A stretch of DNA of 64,000 nucleotides from Flavobacterium sp. (GCF_027484945.1 NZ_JAIXRZ010000028.1:1-64000), one strand, 5' to 3'; positions 54,120 to 63,783 are shown, numbered from the stretch's first letter. Notes: generated from the sequence alone by a model not told the origin. Translations and numbers: made by a program.

Positions 54120-56624
54120 ATGGCAAAGAATTTAGTGATTGTTGAGTCGCCTGCCAAGGCAAAAACCATTGAAAAATTTCTTGGAAATGAATTTCAAGTG
54201 GAGTCAAGTTATGGACACATTGCTGATTTACCCTCTAAAGAGATAGGTGTCGATGTGACCAATGGCTTTAAACCCAAGTATGAAGTTTCCTCAGATAAAA
54301 AGGCATTGGTAAAAAAACTCAAAGATCTTGCTAAATCAGCTGAAGTGGTATGGTTAGCTTCCGATGAGGACCGCGAGGGAGAGGCTATTTCTTGGCATTT
54401 GGCAGAGGAATTGAAATTGGATCAAAACAAAACCAAGCGCATTGTTTTTCATGAAATTACCAAAACAGCCATTCAAAAAGCAATTGAAAATCCGAGAGGT
54501 ATCAACTATAATCTAGTTAATGCGCAACAGGCGCGTCGTGTTTTGGATCGTTTGGTTGGGTATGAGTTATCTCCTGTGCTATGGAAAAAAGTTAAAGGAG
54601 GTTTATCAGCCGGCCGTGTACAATCCGTATCTGTTCGTTTAATCGTAGAGCGTGAGCGCGAAATTTTAGGTTTTCAACCTGAAGCATCGTTTAGTATTGC
54701 AGCCGAATTTACCAATGAAGAAGGAAAAGTCGTAAAGGCAAAGCTTTCAAAAAATTTTGCTACCCAACAAGAGGCAGCACAGTTTTTAGAACAAAATATA
54801 GGTTCGCATTATTCGATAGGTGACTTAGAAACTAAACCTGCCAAAAAATCGCCTGCACCACCGTTTACCACTTCTACCTTGCAACAGGAAGCCGCACGAA
54901 AGCTGTATTTACCCGTTGGAATAACCATGCAAATTGCCCAACGCTTGTATGAAGCGGGGTTAATTACCTACATGAGAACCGATAGTGTGAACTTGTCGCA
55001 AGAAGCAATGGCTGCAGCCAAAGCAGAGATTACACGTTCGTATGGAGCAGTATATAGTAAGTCGCGCAGTTTTACGAATAGATCCAAAGGTGCTCAAGAG
55101 GCACACGAAGCGATACGTCCAACTGATATGTCGCGGCACACTGTAGAAACGGATCGTGATCAGGCGCGATTATACGATTTGATTTGGAAAAGAACCTTAG
55201 CCTCGCAAATGAGTGATGCCGAGTTGGAGCGAACGCACGTTAAAATTGTCGCCAACAATCACCCTGAACAATTTGTAGCTTCTGGGGAGGTGATTAAATT
55301 TGAAGGTTTTCTAAAAGTTTATTTAGAAGGACATGATGATGATGAGGAGGAGCAAGAAGGAATGCTGCCCGCGATGAAGGTTGGGGAGCGTATGCTTAAT
55401 CAATCGATTACCGCTACGGAACGTTTTTCAAGACCACCAAGTCGGTATACCGAAGCATCATTAGTAAAAAAACTTGAAGAGTTAGGAATAGGGCGTCCGT
55501 CTACCTATGCACCTACAATTTCTACAATTATCGGACGTAATTATGTAGAAAAAGGAAGTTTTGAAGGGCAGGAGCGCAACTACCAACAATTAACTTTAAA
55601 AAAGGGTGTTGTTACAACCCAAAGTTTGAAAGAGAATGTTGGTTCAGATAAAGGAAAATTGGTGCCTACAGATATCGGAACAATTGTCAATGATTTTTTA
55701 GTCAAAAATTTTGAAACTATTTTAGATTATAATTTTACTGCTAAGGTTGAACAAGATTTTGATGATATAGCCGAAGGAAACCGTGATTGGGCAGCGATGA
55801 TGAATGATTTTTACAGTCATTTTCATCCCAATGTGATGGATGTAGAGCAAAATGCAGATCGTGAGAGTGGTGAACGTATTTTAGGAATTGATCCAAAATC
55901 GGGCAAACCCGTCTCTGTTCGATTAGGTAAATTTGGACCAATGGCTCAAATTGGAGCTGCTGAAGACGAAAACAAACAATTTGCAAGTTTGCGCCAAGAT
56001 CAAAATATAGGAACTGTGCGCTTGGAAGAGGTGCTTAACTTATTTGAATTGCCCAAAAAATTAGGAGTGTATGAAGGCGAAGAAGTTGAGGTCAACAATG
56101 GACGTTTCGGACCCTATGTGCGTTTTGGGAAGCAGTTTATTTCGCTACCCAAAGGAATGGATCCTATGGATGCTACTATGGCGATTGCACAACGTTTGAT
56201 CGACGAAAAAAATCAAGCCGATGCACCCATTGGTGAATATGAAGGAATGCCAGTGCAAAAAGGTGTGGGACGTTTCGGACCTTTTATTAAATGGAACGGG
56301 TTATATATTAATGTAAGTAAGAAATACGATTTTGATCATTTAACAGCCGCTGATTTGCAAACGTTAATTGTAGAAAAATTACAAAAAGAAGAAGAAAAGG
56401 TTATACAAGAGTGGACAGCTGAAGGTATTCGTATTGAAAAAGCGCGTTGGGGCCGTTCGGTAATACTAAAAGGTAAAATAAAAATCGAATTAAGTAAAGA
56501 TGTGGTGGCCGCTAATCTAACCCTAGATCAGGTAAAAGAAATGATCGAAAAAAAGGCGCCTTCAAAAACTAAAACTACTACCAAAAAATCATCGGCTAAA
56601 AAAACACCGGCCAAAAAGAAATAG
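54120..56624 (+). CDS. topA: DNA topoisomerase I
   Basis: Type IA topoisomerase that relaxes negative supercoils. The TOPRIM domain starts with VESPAKAKTIEKFLG and has DEDREGEA. The catalytic tyrosine is Tyr284 in TYMRTDSV. The decatenation-loop domain and LEELGIGRPSTYAPTI follow. The C-terminal part has degenerate repeats of the type GRFGPYVRFG and GRFGPFIKWNG where E. coli has zinc fingers with cysteines; no Cys tetrads are seen. A lysine-rich tail (SSAKKTPAKKK) closes the 834 residues. The next gene starts six bases later. Confidence 0.96.
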   Translation: MAKNLVIVESPAKAKTIEKFLGNEFQVESSYGHIADLPSKEIGVDVTNGFKPKYEVSSDKKALVKKLKDLAKSAEVVWLASDEDREGEAISWHLAEELKLDQNKTKRIVFHEITKTAIQKAIENPRGINYNLVNAQQARRVLDRLVGYELSPVLWKKVKGGLSAGRVQSVSVRLIVEREREILGFQPEASFSIAAEFTNEEGKVVKAKLSKNFATQQEAAQFLEQNIGSHYSIGDLETKPAKKSPAPPFTTSTLQQEAARKLYLPVGITMQIAQRLYEAGLITYMRTDSVNLSQEAMAAAKAEITRSYGAVYSKSRSFTNRSKGAQEAHEAIRPTDMSRHTVETDRDQARLYDLIWKRTLASQMSDAELERTHVKIVANNHPEQFVASGEVIKFEGFLKVYLEGHDDDEEEQEGMLPAMKVGERMLNQSITATERFSRPPSRYTEASLVKKLEELGIGRPSTYAPTISTIIGRNYVEKGSFEGQERNYQQLTLKKGVVTTQSLKENVGSDKGKLVPTDIGTIVNDFLVKNFETILDYNFTAKVEQDFDDIAEGNRDWAAMMNDFYSHFHPNVMDVEQNADRESGERILGIDPKSGKPVSVRLGKFGPMAQIGAAEDENKQFASLRQDQNIGTVRLEEVLNLFELPKKLGVYEGEEVEVNNGRFGPYVRFGKQFISLPKGMDPMDATMAIAQRLIDEKNQADAPIGEYEGMPVQKGVGRFGPFIKWNGLYINVSKKYDFDHLTAADLQTLIVEKLQKEEEKVIQEWTAEGIRIEKARWGRSVILKGKIKIELSKDVVAANLTLDQVKEMIEKKAPSKTKTTTKKSSAKKTPAKKK

Positions 56625-56630
56625 AACGTT

Positions 56631-57782
56631 ATGGAATTTGACTTTCTAACCCCACTCGATACCGATTTACTAATAGATATTAAGCGCTTGTCTTCGCAAC
56701 ACTTATCTAGTAAAGTAGTGTTTCATACCCATGAGGAATTTCCCGATATTCAAAAAGTAGCAATTGCAATTATTGGCGTTCCAGAAAACCGAGGTGCTCA
56801 CACCTATGTTGAGCAGGAAGATTTAGCGGCAATTCGTTTGGAATTGTATCGATTATTTCCCGGAAATTGGAGCAAGACCATTGCCGATATGGGCGATATT
56901 GTTCCGGGTAATTCTCCCGCAGACACCTATTTTGCTGTGAGTAAAGTAGTATCTCGTTTGTTAAAGCAAAAAGTCATTCCTATAATAATAGGAGGTTCTC
57001 AAGATTTGACGTATGCGGTTTACCGTGGATATGACGATTTGGAGCAAATGGTGAATTTGGTTTCAATAGACAGTAGATTTGATTTTGGAAAGCAAGATGA
57101 TTCGGTCCCGGCTTTATCGTATTTGTCAAAAATGATCGTTGAAGAACCGACCAATTTGTTTAATTACAGCAATGTTGGATTTCAAACCTATTATAATTCA
57201 CAAGAAGAAATTGATTTGGTTGAGAAACTTTATTTTGATGCGTATCGATTAGGTGAAGTAACCAACACTATAGCAATTGCCGAACCCGTTTTTCGAGATG
57301 CCGATTTAGTCAGTTTGGATTTGACTGCTGTAAAATCTTCGGATTCTGGAAATTTTATCCATTTTCAACCCAATGGTTTTAATGGTAAAGAAATATGTGC
57401 ATTGGCACGTTATTCGGGGATAAGTGATAAAGTTAGTGCTTTTGGTATTTTTAATCACCATGCTACACCACAAGAGGCACCGCTGATTGCGCAAATTATT
57501 TGGTATTTTATTGAAGGGGTAAACTTTCGTTCCAACGAATATCCTTTTGGAAGCAGAGAGCACTATTTAAAGTATATTGTTCCTTTTGAAGAGGAGGAAA
57601 TTGTTTTTTACAAAAGCAATAAAACAGATCGTTGGTGGATCGAAGTGCCATTTTTTTCAAACATACACAATAAGCTTCACAAAAATACGTTAATGCCTTG
57701 TACATACGAAGACTATTTGGCAGCTTGCAATCAAGAGTTTCCCGAACGTTGGTGGAAAGCACAGCGAAAAAGTATTTTATAA
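56631..57782 (+). CDS. arginase/formiminoglutamase-fold protein with lost metal ligands
   Basis: A 383-residue protein with the ureohydrolase fold. The order of blocks is kept: IIGVPENRGA, then IIIGGSQD (121-125 GGSQD, usual GGDH), SIDSRFDF (D147, R149, D151; usual DAHxD) and SLDLT (S228-T232; usual SxDxD). At least three of the six manganese ligands are changed: His to Gln, His to Arg and Asp to Thr. Classical arginase or formiminoglutamase activity is therefore unlikely, and a structural or binding role is possible. It lies between topA (6 bases) and gldK. I recall a formiminoglutamase-like gene beside gldK in other flavobacteria, which would point to a gliding or type IX role. That link is inference. 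Confidence 0.85.
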   Translation: MEFDFLTPLDTDLLIDIKRLSSQHLSSKVVFHTHEEFPDIQKVAIAIIGVPENRGAHTYVEQEDLAAIRLELYRLFPGNWSKTIADMGDIVPGNSPADTYFAVSKVVSRLLKQKVIPIIIGGSQDLTYAVYRGYDDLEQMVNLVSIDSRFDFGKQDDSVPALSYLSKMIVEEPTNLFNYSNVGFQTYYNSQEEIDLVEKLYFDAYRLGEVTNTIAIAEPVFRDADLVSLDLTAVKSSDSGNFIHFQPNGFNGKEICALARYSGISDKVSAFGIFNHHATPQEAPLIAQIIWYFIEGVNFRSNEYPFGSREHYLKYIVPFEEEEIVFYKSNKTDRWWIEVPFFSNIHNKLHKNTLMPCTYEDYLAACNQEFPERWWKAQRKSIL

Positions 57783-57875
57783 CAGTAAAACATAATAATT
57801 GTAAGAATAATAGTATGTAAAACATAAAAATTGCAATTTAACGATTTAAAAGTGCATTTTATCGATGATATTTCA

Positions 57876-57904
57876 TTGCTAATTCAAGTTAAATTGTATT
57901 TTTG
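57876..57904 (+). promoter_or_regulatory. gldKLMN promoter (-33 TTG, -7 TATTTTTG)
   Basis: TTG at 57876-57878 is followed after 18 bases by TATTTTTG at 57897-57904. Both fit the Bacteroidota pattern. The leader to the gldK ATG would be about 97 bases. The remainder of the 222-base gap shows nothing else. Confidence 0.65.
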
Positions 57905-58004
57905 GTTTGAAAATTAAAATTTCAGAAATAAATAATTGTTTTTTTAAAAAATTATAGATAGGTTTACGGCCTCAAAAAAAATAACATAAATTAACCCAAA
58001 TTAT

Positions 58005-59429
58005 ATGAAGAAGTTCATTGCGTTTGCATCTGTATTAACTCTTTTAGTTAGCTGTGGTAAGTCGAGTGACAAAGGCGAATTAGTAGGAGTAAAGGGTAAA
58101 AAGTGGTATCCTGAGAAACCTTTTGGAATGACATTGGTTCCAGGAGGAGCTTACATCATGGGTAAGTCAGATGATGATTTAGCTAATGTACAAGATGCAC
58201 CTACTAAAACGGTAACTGTTCGTTCCTTTTACATGGATGAGACCGAAATTACCAATAGTGAGTACCGTCAATTCGTAGAGTGGGTTAAGGATTCAACGAT
58301 TCGTGTACGTTTGGCAGTTCTTGCTGATGAAGTAGGTGTAAAACCTGGAGCCGGTAAAGGTGGTAAAGGGGGCAAAGGCGGCGTGAGCGGTAGTATTGGA
58401 GATTTTGCTTTCAACGATCAAGATCCAGCTAAAATGACTCCTTACGACAAATACATGTATGAAAATTATTACAGTGTAGGAACTCCTGAAGATCCTTATG
58501 CGGGACGTCGTTTAAATCGTAAAGTGAAATTAATTACTGACACTAAAAAATACCCTGATGAATATTATGTAGAAGTAATGGACTCGATGTATTTGCCAGC
58601 TACAGAATCCTACAATGGTCTTCGTACGATTGATGTGAATAAATTGGTTTTCCGTTATTCATGGATGGATATTCAAGCTGCTGCAAAAGCAAAAGTGGGT
58701 AAAAGAAGTAAGTTTATCCGTAACGAAAAAACACTAGTGTATCCCGATACTACTGCATGGATCAAGGACTTTGCTTATTCGTATAATGAGCCTATGCACA
58801 ATGATTATTTCTGGCACCAAGCTTATGGTGATTATCCAGTAGTAGGGGTGAATTGGAAGCAAGCTAAAGCATTTTGTGCTTGGAGAACATTAAATAAAAA
58901 CGTATTTATCAAATCTCAGAAAAAAGGAAGAGATTTAGTAAATTCATTCCGTTTGCCAACTGAAGCAGAATGGGAGTATGCTGCGCGTGGTGGTCTAGAG
59001 TCAGCAACATATCCTTGGGGAGGGCCATATGCTAAAAACGATAGAGGTTGTTTTATGGCAAACTTTAAACCTAACCGTGGAGATTACGCTGCCGACCAAG
59101 CATTGTATACTGTAGAAGCAAAATCGTTCCAACCTAATGGTTACAATTTATATAACATGTCAGGTAATGTTGCAGAATGGACGGATTCGTCTTATGATGC
59201 AGGAGCCTATGAATATGTTTCAACAATGAATCCAAATGTACCAGACACTTCAAACAAACGTAAAGTGGTACGTGGAGGTTCATGGAAAGACGTAGCTTAT
59301 TTCTTGCAATTAGGTACTCGTGACTTTGAATACCAAGATACAGCAAGAAGCTACATTGGATTCCGTACGGTTCAAGATTATATGGGTACACAAGTTACCG
59401 GTAATGCTGGAAAACCAGGAAAACGCTAA
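58005..59429 (+). CDS. gldK: gliding motility / type IX secretion lipoprotein GldK
   Basis: An outer-membrane lipoprotein that forms, with GldN, the periplasmic ring of the type IX secretion machine (PorK in Porphyromonas). A lipobox LVSC with Cys17 ends the signal peptide. The remainder is a formylglycine-generating-enzyme-like (SUMF1) domain: GMTLVPGGAYIMG, FYMDETEITNSEYRQFVEW, RLPTEAEWEYAARGG, GNVAEWTDS and VVRGGSWKD. A low-complexity GKGGKGGKGG lies at 117-126, inside a long insertion (about 105-260) that ordinary FGE proteins lack. It is the first gene of gldKLMN. Confidence 0.95.
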   Translation: MKKFIAFASVLTLLVSCGKSSDKGELVGVKGKKWYPEKPFGMTLVPGGAYIMGKSDDDLANVQDAPTKTVTVRSFYMDETEITNSEYRQFVEWVKDSTIRVRLAVLADEVGVKPGAGKGGKGGKGGVSGSIGDFAFNDQDPAKMTPYDKYMYENYYSVGTPEDPYAGRRLNRKVKLITDTKKYPDEYYVEVMDSMYLPATESYNGLRTIDVNKLVFRYSWMDIQAAAKAKVGKRSKFIRNEKTLVYPDTTAWIKDFAYSYNEPMHNDYFWHQAYGDYPVVGVNWKQAKAFCAWRTLNKNVFIKSQKKGRDLVNSFRLPTEAEWEYAARGGLESATYPWGGPYAKNDRGCFMANFKPNRGDYAADQALYTVEAKSFQPNGYNLYNMSGNVAEWTDSSYDAGAYEYVSTMNPNVPDTSNKRKVVRGGSWKDVAYFLQLGTRDFEYQDTARSYIGFRTVQDYMGTQVTGNAGKPGKR

Positions 59430-59487
59430 TAATTGTATATTAACTAACTTAATTATATTAAACTTAACTAACTAAATTATTTTTATT

Positions 59488-60117
59488 ATGGGACTATTAC
59501 CACCTAAAGTTATGAATTTTACCTATGGTATGGGTGCGGCTGTTGTAATCGTTGGAGCGCTATTCAAATTAATGCACTGGCCAGGTGCTAGTTTAATGCT
59601 TATCATAGGATTAAGTACAGAAGCATTAATTTTCGGTCTTTCTGCTTTTGATGCTCCTGAAAAAGAATTAGACTGGTCTTTAGTGTATCCTGAATTAGCA
59701 GGTGGTCAAGCTAAAGCTAAAGACAAAAAAGAAAATCCAGCTGAAGCTCAAGGTTTGTTATCACAAAAATTAGATAACTTATTAAAAGAAGCAAAAATCG
59801 ATGGAGAATTAATGGCAAGCTTAGGAAACAGTATCAAAAATTTTGAAGGTGCTGCAAAAGCGATTTCACCAACAGTTGATTCGGTTGCTTCTACAAAAAA
59901 ATATGCTGAAGAAATGACTAAAGCAGCTTCTCAATTAGAAACATTGAACAGCTTATACCAAGTTCAATTACAAGCAGCAGAGCGCAATGCTCAAATCAAC
60001 AATGAAGTTGCTGAAAACAATATAAAATTAAAAGATCAAATGCAATCATTAGCCTCTAACTTACAGTCGTTAAATACGGTTTATGGAGGTATGTTATCTG
60101 CAATGAGCAACCGATAA
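59488..60117 (+). CDS. gldL: type IX secretion / gliding motor protein GldL
   Basis: Inner-membrane stator-like part of the proton-driven GldLM motor. Two membrane helices (about 12-29 and 35-54) lie near the N terminus. Lys27 and His30 are in the first, and Glu45 (LSTEALIF) in the second is at the place where the family has its motor glutamate. A long cytoplasmic coiled coil (about 80-205) follows with repeated QLETLNSLYQVQLQAAERNAQ-type heptads. The length of 209 residues is typical. Confidence 0.95.
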   Translation: MGLLPPKVMNFTYGMGAAVVIVGALFKLMHWPGASLMLIIGLSTEALIFGLSAFDAPEKELDWSLVYPELAGGQAKAKDKKENPAEAQGLLSQKLDNLLKEAKIDGELMASLGNSIKNFEGAAKAISPTVDSVASTKKYAEEMTKAASQLETLNSLYQVQLQAAERNAQINNEVAENNIKLKDQMQSLASNLQSLNTVYGGMLSAMSNR

Positions 60118-60169
60118 TTAGTTTTAAAAGCTCATATTTATTTTAACGAATTAAAACTAATTAGAAGAA

Positions 60170-61705
60170 ATGGCAGGAGGAAAATTAACCCCTAGACAGA
60201 AGATGATTAACCTGATGTATTTGGTTTTCATCGCGATGTTGGCATTAAACATGTCGAAAGAAGTACTTTCGGCGTTCGGTTTGATGGACGAAAAATTTGA
60301 AGAAGTTAACGCAGGTGCTAAAAAGGCGAACGAAGATATGTTACGCGTTTTAGCTTCAAAAGCTGAAGAAAATGCGAACTTTAAGGCAGCATTGGATCAA
60401 GCGAATCGTGTTAAAGAGATTTCAAAAACTTTTTATGATTATTTAGAAACCATTAAAGGTGATATTACTAAAGACTTCGAACTAGACGAGAAAACAGGTA
60501 AGTTACCTTATGAAGCGATGGATAAGTCAAATATTGACGAAAAATGGTTTAAAGGTGATGGCTATTCTCCAAAAGGAACTGAAATCGTAGGTGCTTATGC
60601 TAAGTACTTGTCGGAAATGAAAGCCGTATTAGGTGAAAATGTAAAGCTTACTCCAATCGTTCGTGAAATTGACACTAAATTCAATACCAAAGACGTTAAA
60701 GACGGTGAAGGTGTTACAAAAAAATACTTAGATTACCACTTCAAAGGTTTCCCTGCAGTGGCAACGTTGTCTAAGTTAGCTTTAACACAAAATGACATAA
60801 AAAAGGCAGAGGCTGATATTTATTCTATTTTGTTAGGTAAAGCTGCGATCGAGACAATGTCTTTGAAAAATTTCCAAGCGATTGTTGCCCTAGATAAAAA
60901 TGTTTATTTCCAAGGTGAACAAGTTACAGGTAAAGTTGTAATCGGAAAATACGATGAAAACGTTAAAGTGGCTAGTTTCAAAGGACCTGGTAAAATTGTT
61001 AACGGTCAGGCAGTAATTAGTTCTACGGCGGGTAGTATTGGTGAGCAAAACTTAAATGGTAGCTTTACATTTATGGAAGATGGTAAACCTGTTAATTTAC
61101 CTTTCGAAGGTAAGTACGTAGTTGTACCACGTCCAAACAATGCTAATATCTCTGCAGATAAAATGAATGTGGTATACCGTGGTTTACCGAATCCAATGAC
61201 TATCTCGATTGCGGGAATTTCAGATAATAACGTAACTGCATCAGCTCCTGGATTGAAAAATTTAGGAAAAGGTAAATACGATTTAAACCCAGGTGCAGGT
61301 ACAGAAGTTGTTATCAATGTTTCTGGTAAAATGACCGATGGAAAATCAGTAAGTGATAAAAAAGTATTCCGTATCAAAAATATCCCTGCTCCACTTGGTG
61401 CTATCGGAGGTAAAGAAGGAATGCAAAAAGGAGCTAAGTCACGTTTACAAGCTTCTCAAATTACAGCTGTTTTACCAGATTTCTTATATGATTTGAAATT
61501 TAAAGTAACCCAGTTTGTATTCAAAGTTCCAGGTCAAGCTTCTATCGTTGTAAATGGTGATCGTTTAAGCCCACAATGTATTGCAGCTTTGGCACGTGTG
61601 TCTAAAGGAGACCAGGTAACTATTTCTGATATTAAATCTAAAGTAGATGGTGCAGGTTCAATCATTGTGAAAGATGCTGCTCCTGCTATCTATGAAATAC
61701 AATAA
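60170..61705 (+). CDS. gldM: type IX secretion / gliding motor protein GldM
   Basis: The second motor protein: one N-terminal membrane helix (about 10-30, QKMINLMYLVFIAMLALNMS), which pairs with GldL, and a long periplasmic shaft of four domains reaching to the GldK/GldN ring. The membrane stretch is followed by the conserved KEVLSAFGLMDEKFEEVN. The later domains are beta-rich (YVVVPRPNNANISADKMNVVYRGLPNPM). The length of 511 residues is as in F. johnsoniae. It is coded 52 bases behind gldL. Confidence 0.96.
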   Translation: MAGGKLTPRQKMINLMYLVFIAMLALNMSKEVLSAFGLMDEKFEEVNAGAKKANEDMLRVLASKAEENANFKAALDQANRVKEISKTFYDYLETIKGDITKDFELDEKTGKLPYEAMDKSNIDEKWFKGDGYSPKGTEIVGAYAKYLSEMKAVLGENVKLTPIVREIDTKFNTKDVKDGEGVTKKYLDYHFKGFPAVATLSKLALTQNDIKKAEADIYSILLGKAAIETMSLKNFQAIVALDKNVYFQGEQVTGKVVIGKYDENVKVASFKGPGKIVNGQAVISSTAGSIGEQNLNGSFTFMEDGKPVNLPFEGKYVVVPRPNNANISADKMNVVYRGLPNPMTISIAGISDNNVTASAPGLKNLGKGKYDLNPGAGTEVVINVSGKMTDGKSVSDKKVFRIKNIPAPLGAIGGKEGMQKGAKSRLQASQITAVLPDFLYDLKFKVTQFVFKVPGQASIVVNGDRLSPQCIAALARVSKGDQVTISDIKSKVDGAGSIIVKDAAPAIYEIQ

Positions 61706-61746
61706 TGCTTTTAAAAAGTCGTTGTATACTATAAAACTGAATTAAA

Positions 61747-62658
61747 ATGAAATTGAGAAACCTTTTATTAATTGCCATCGTAGTGTTCGGAACAACGGTT
61801 TCTGCGCAATCAAATTTATTGAATGCAAAAAAACCGGATGAAATCGGTAAAAAGACCGCTGCTCAGTTGGAATCCGATAACGACAAGCCACTTCCTTACG
61901 GTTATGTTCATGATCGTGATGTTTTAATGGGTAAAATGATTTGGGAAAACATCGATTTGGACGAGCGTATCAACTTTCCATTGTACTACCCTGTAGATAC
62001 AGCTTTTGTAGGTAAAGAAAGACGTTCTCTTTTTGCGGTTTTATTGAAAGGTATTAAGGAAGGCAAAATCACTGAAGTTTATGGTGATGACTATTTCAAT
62101 ACCAAAAAATCATTAAAAGATATGTCGTCGATTTTTAAGTTTATCGACACTACAGAAGCGGGTAAAGATGAAATCAACAATTACTTTGATGATTATAAAT
62201 CGGGTAAAAAAGTGTTGGACAAACAATTCATCAATGAAACTGAATTGGATGCTTCAGATATTTCAGGTTACAAAGTCAAAGGTTTCTGGTATTTTGACAA
62301 ACGTCAAAGCGAATTAAAATACCGCTTAATGGCTATTTGTCCAATGGCTACCGAAGCGCGTGACAAAGCAAGAGGAAATAATGATCCAATTGAGTTGTTT
62401 TGGGTTTATTTCCCTTCCATTAGAGATATATTGCATGAAGCTAAAGCCTTCAATGATCGAAATTCAGCAATGCCAATAACGTTTGATCAATTGTTAAACT
62501 CCCGTCGTTTTAACGGTGTGATTTACAAAGAAGAAAACGTTTATGGTGACCGTCTGATACAAGATTATATGAAAGATAATGCGCAGTCTCAACTTCTCGA
62601 ATCGGAACGTGTGAAAGAAAAAATTCGCAACTTCGAGCAAGACATGTGGAACTACTAA
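61747..62658 (+). CDS. gldN: gliding motility / type IX secretion protein GldN
   Basis: Periplasmic ring partner of GldK. The signal peptide is 1-20 (LLIAIVVFGTTVSAQ). The mature part has the family blocks HDRDVLMGKMIWENIDLDERINFPLYYPVD and IELFWVYFPSIRDILHEAKAFNDRNSAM. The length is 303 residues. It ends the operon at a terminator that also carries the next promoter box. Only one gldN-type gene is seen; F. johnsoniae has a paralogue gldO beside it. Confidence 0.95.
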   Translation: MKLRNLLLIAIVVFGTTVSAQSNLLNAKKPDEIGKKTAAQLESDNDKPLPYGYVHDRDVLMGKMIWENIDLDERINFPLYYPVDTAFVGKERRSLFAVLLKGIKEGKITEVYGDDYFNTKKSLKDMSSIFKFIDTTEAGKDEINNYFDDYKSGKKVLDKQFINETELDASDISGYKVKGFWYFDKRQSELKYRLMAICPMATEARDKARGNNDPIELFWVYFPSIRDILHEAKAFNDRNSAMPITFDQLLNSRRFNGVIYKEENVYGDRLIQDYMKDNAQSQLLESERVKEKIRNFEQDMWNY

Positions 62659-62682
62659 AATGTTTTTCAATCAACAACATAG

Positions 62683-62714
62683 AAAACTCCTACCTTTGTA
62701 GGAGTTTTTTTTAT
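62683..62714 (+). terminator. gldKLMN terminator
   Basis: AAAACTCCTAC pairs perfectly with GTAGGAGTTTT around CTTT, then TTTT. It is an excellent intrinsic terminator 25 bases behind gldN. Confidence 0.9.
62691..62698 (+). promoter_or_regulatory. -7 box TACCTTTG inside the gldN terminator
   Basis: TACCTTTG spans the left arm, loop and first base of the right arm of the terminator hairpin, 17 bases before the next ATG. It is an exact TAnnTTTG match. Confidence 0.6.
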
Positions 62715-62715
62715 T

Positions 62716-63783
62716 ATGACTATTGATTACCTTATAGTTGGTGGTGGATTAGCAGGTATTGCGTTTGCACAACATTGCCGCATACACCAAAAATCATTTT
62801 TACTGCTGAGTGATGATTCTCAAAATTCTTCCCGCATTGCTGCAGGCCTCTATAATCCGGTTATTTTAAAACGATTTAGTGCGGTTTGGCAAGCACAAGA
62901 GCAGCTAAATTTGGCACAAAACTTTTATCAACAGTTAGCAGTAGATTTAAAAGCTCAGTTTGATTTCCCCAAACCGTTAAACCGAATATTTTATTCTATT
63001 GAAGAACAAAACAACTGGTTCTCAGCAGCTGATAAACCACAGTTAGCTCCTTTTCTTTCAACACAATTAATTGCATCCCAAAAGGTTCCTATATCTGCAC
63101 CATTTGGTTTTGGAGCAGTAGAACATTGTGGTTTTGTTGATACGGCTGCATTGGTATCTAATTTTCGAAATTATTTACATGCACACAATCAATTTCGAAA
63201 TGAACGTTTTAATTATAACGAGCTACAACTTCAAGATCATTCAGTTTCTTATCACGATATTAAAGCAAAACATCTGATTTTTGCCGAAGGTTTCGGAATC
63301 CACCAAAATCCTTTTTTTAACTATTTGCCCTTAGACGGCACTAAAGGAGAATTATTGATCATCAAAGCGCCCGAATTAAAGTCTGATGTCATCATCAAAT
63401 CGGGGGTATTTGTATTACCGCTAGGAAATGATTTATACAAAGTTGGAGCAACCTATAATTGGGAGGATAAGTCCGATCTAAAAACAGAAGAAGCACGAAA
63501 AGAATTGTGTGCAAATTTAGATACTTTTTTGCATTGTGATTATAAAGTTGTCGAACACTATGCGGGTGTGCGTCCAACGGTAAAAGACCGTAGACCATTA
63601 GTGGGTACTCATCCATTATTTCCGCAATTACAAGTATTAAACGGACTTGGAACACGTGGTGTGATGCTGGGACCGGCTATGGCAAAAGCCCTTTTTGAAC
63701 ATTTAGAATATGAATTCCCTTTGGATCCTTATATCGATATCAAACGGATTAAGAATGCCCCTTCCAATCCTTATCAAAATTAA
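62716..63783 (+). CDS. FAD-dependent oxidoreductase (D-amino acid oxidase family)
   Basis: A 355-residue flavoprotein of the DAO family. The N-terminal dinucleotide-binding motif is DYLIVGGGLAGIAFA. A second FAD contact is SSRIAAGLYNPVILKRF. The C-terminal block GVRPTVKDRRPLVGTHP ... LGTRGVMLGPAMAKAL closes the FAD site in this family. No signal peptide or tRNA-modifying extension is seen. The substrate is unknown; glycine or D-amino acid oxidase-like activity is possible. The 3' end overlaps the DUF983 gene by 35 bases on the opposite strand. Confidence 0.88.
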   Translation: MTIDYLIVGGGLAGIAFAQHCRIHQKSFLLLSDDSQNSSRIAAGLYNPVILKRFSAVWQAQEQLNLAQNFYQQLAVDLKAQFDFPKPLNRIFYSIEEQNNWFSAADKPQLAPFLSTQLIASQKVPISAPFGFGAVEHCGFVDTAALVSNFRNYLHAHNQFRNERFNYNELQLQDHSVSYHDIKAKHLIFAEGFGIHQNPFFNYLPLDGTKGELLIIKAPELKSDVIIKSGVFVLPLGNDLYKVGATYNWEDKSDLKTEEARKELCANLDTFLHCDYKVVEHYAGVRPTVKDRRPLVGTHPLFPQLQVLNGLGTRGVMLGPAMAKALFEHLEYEFPLDPYIDIKRIKNAPSNPYQN

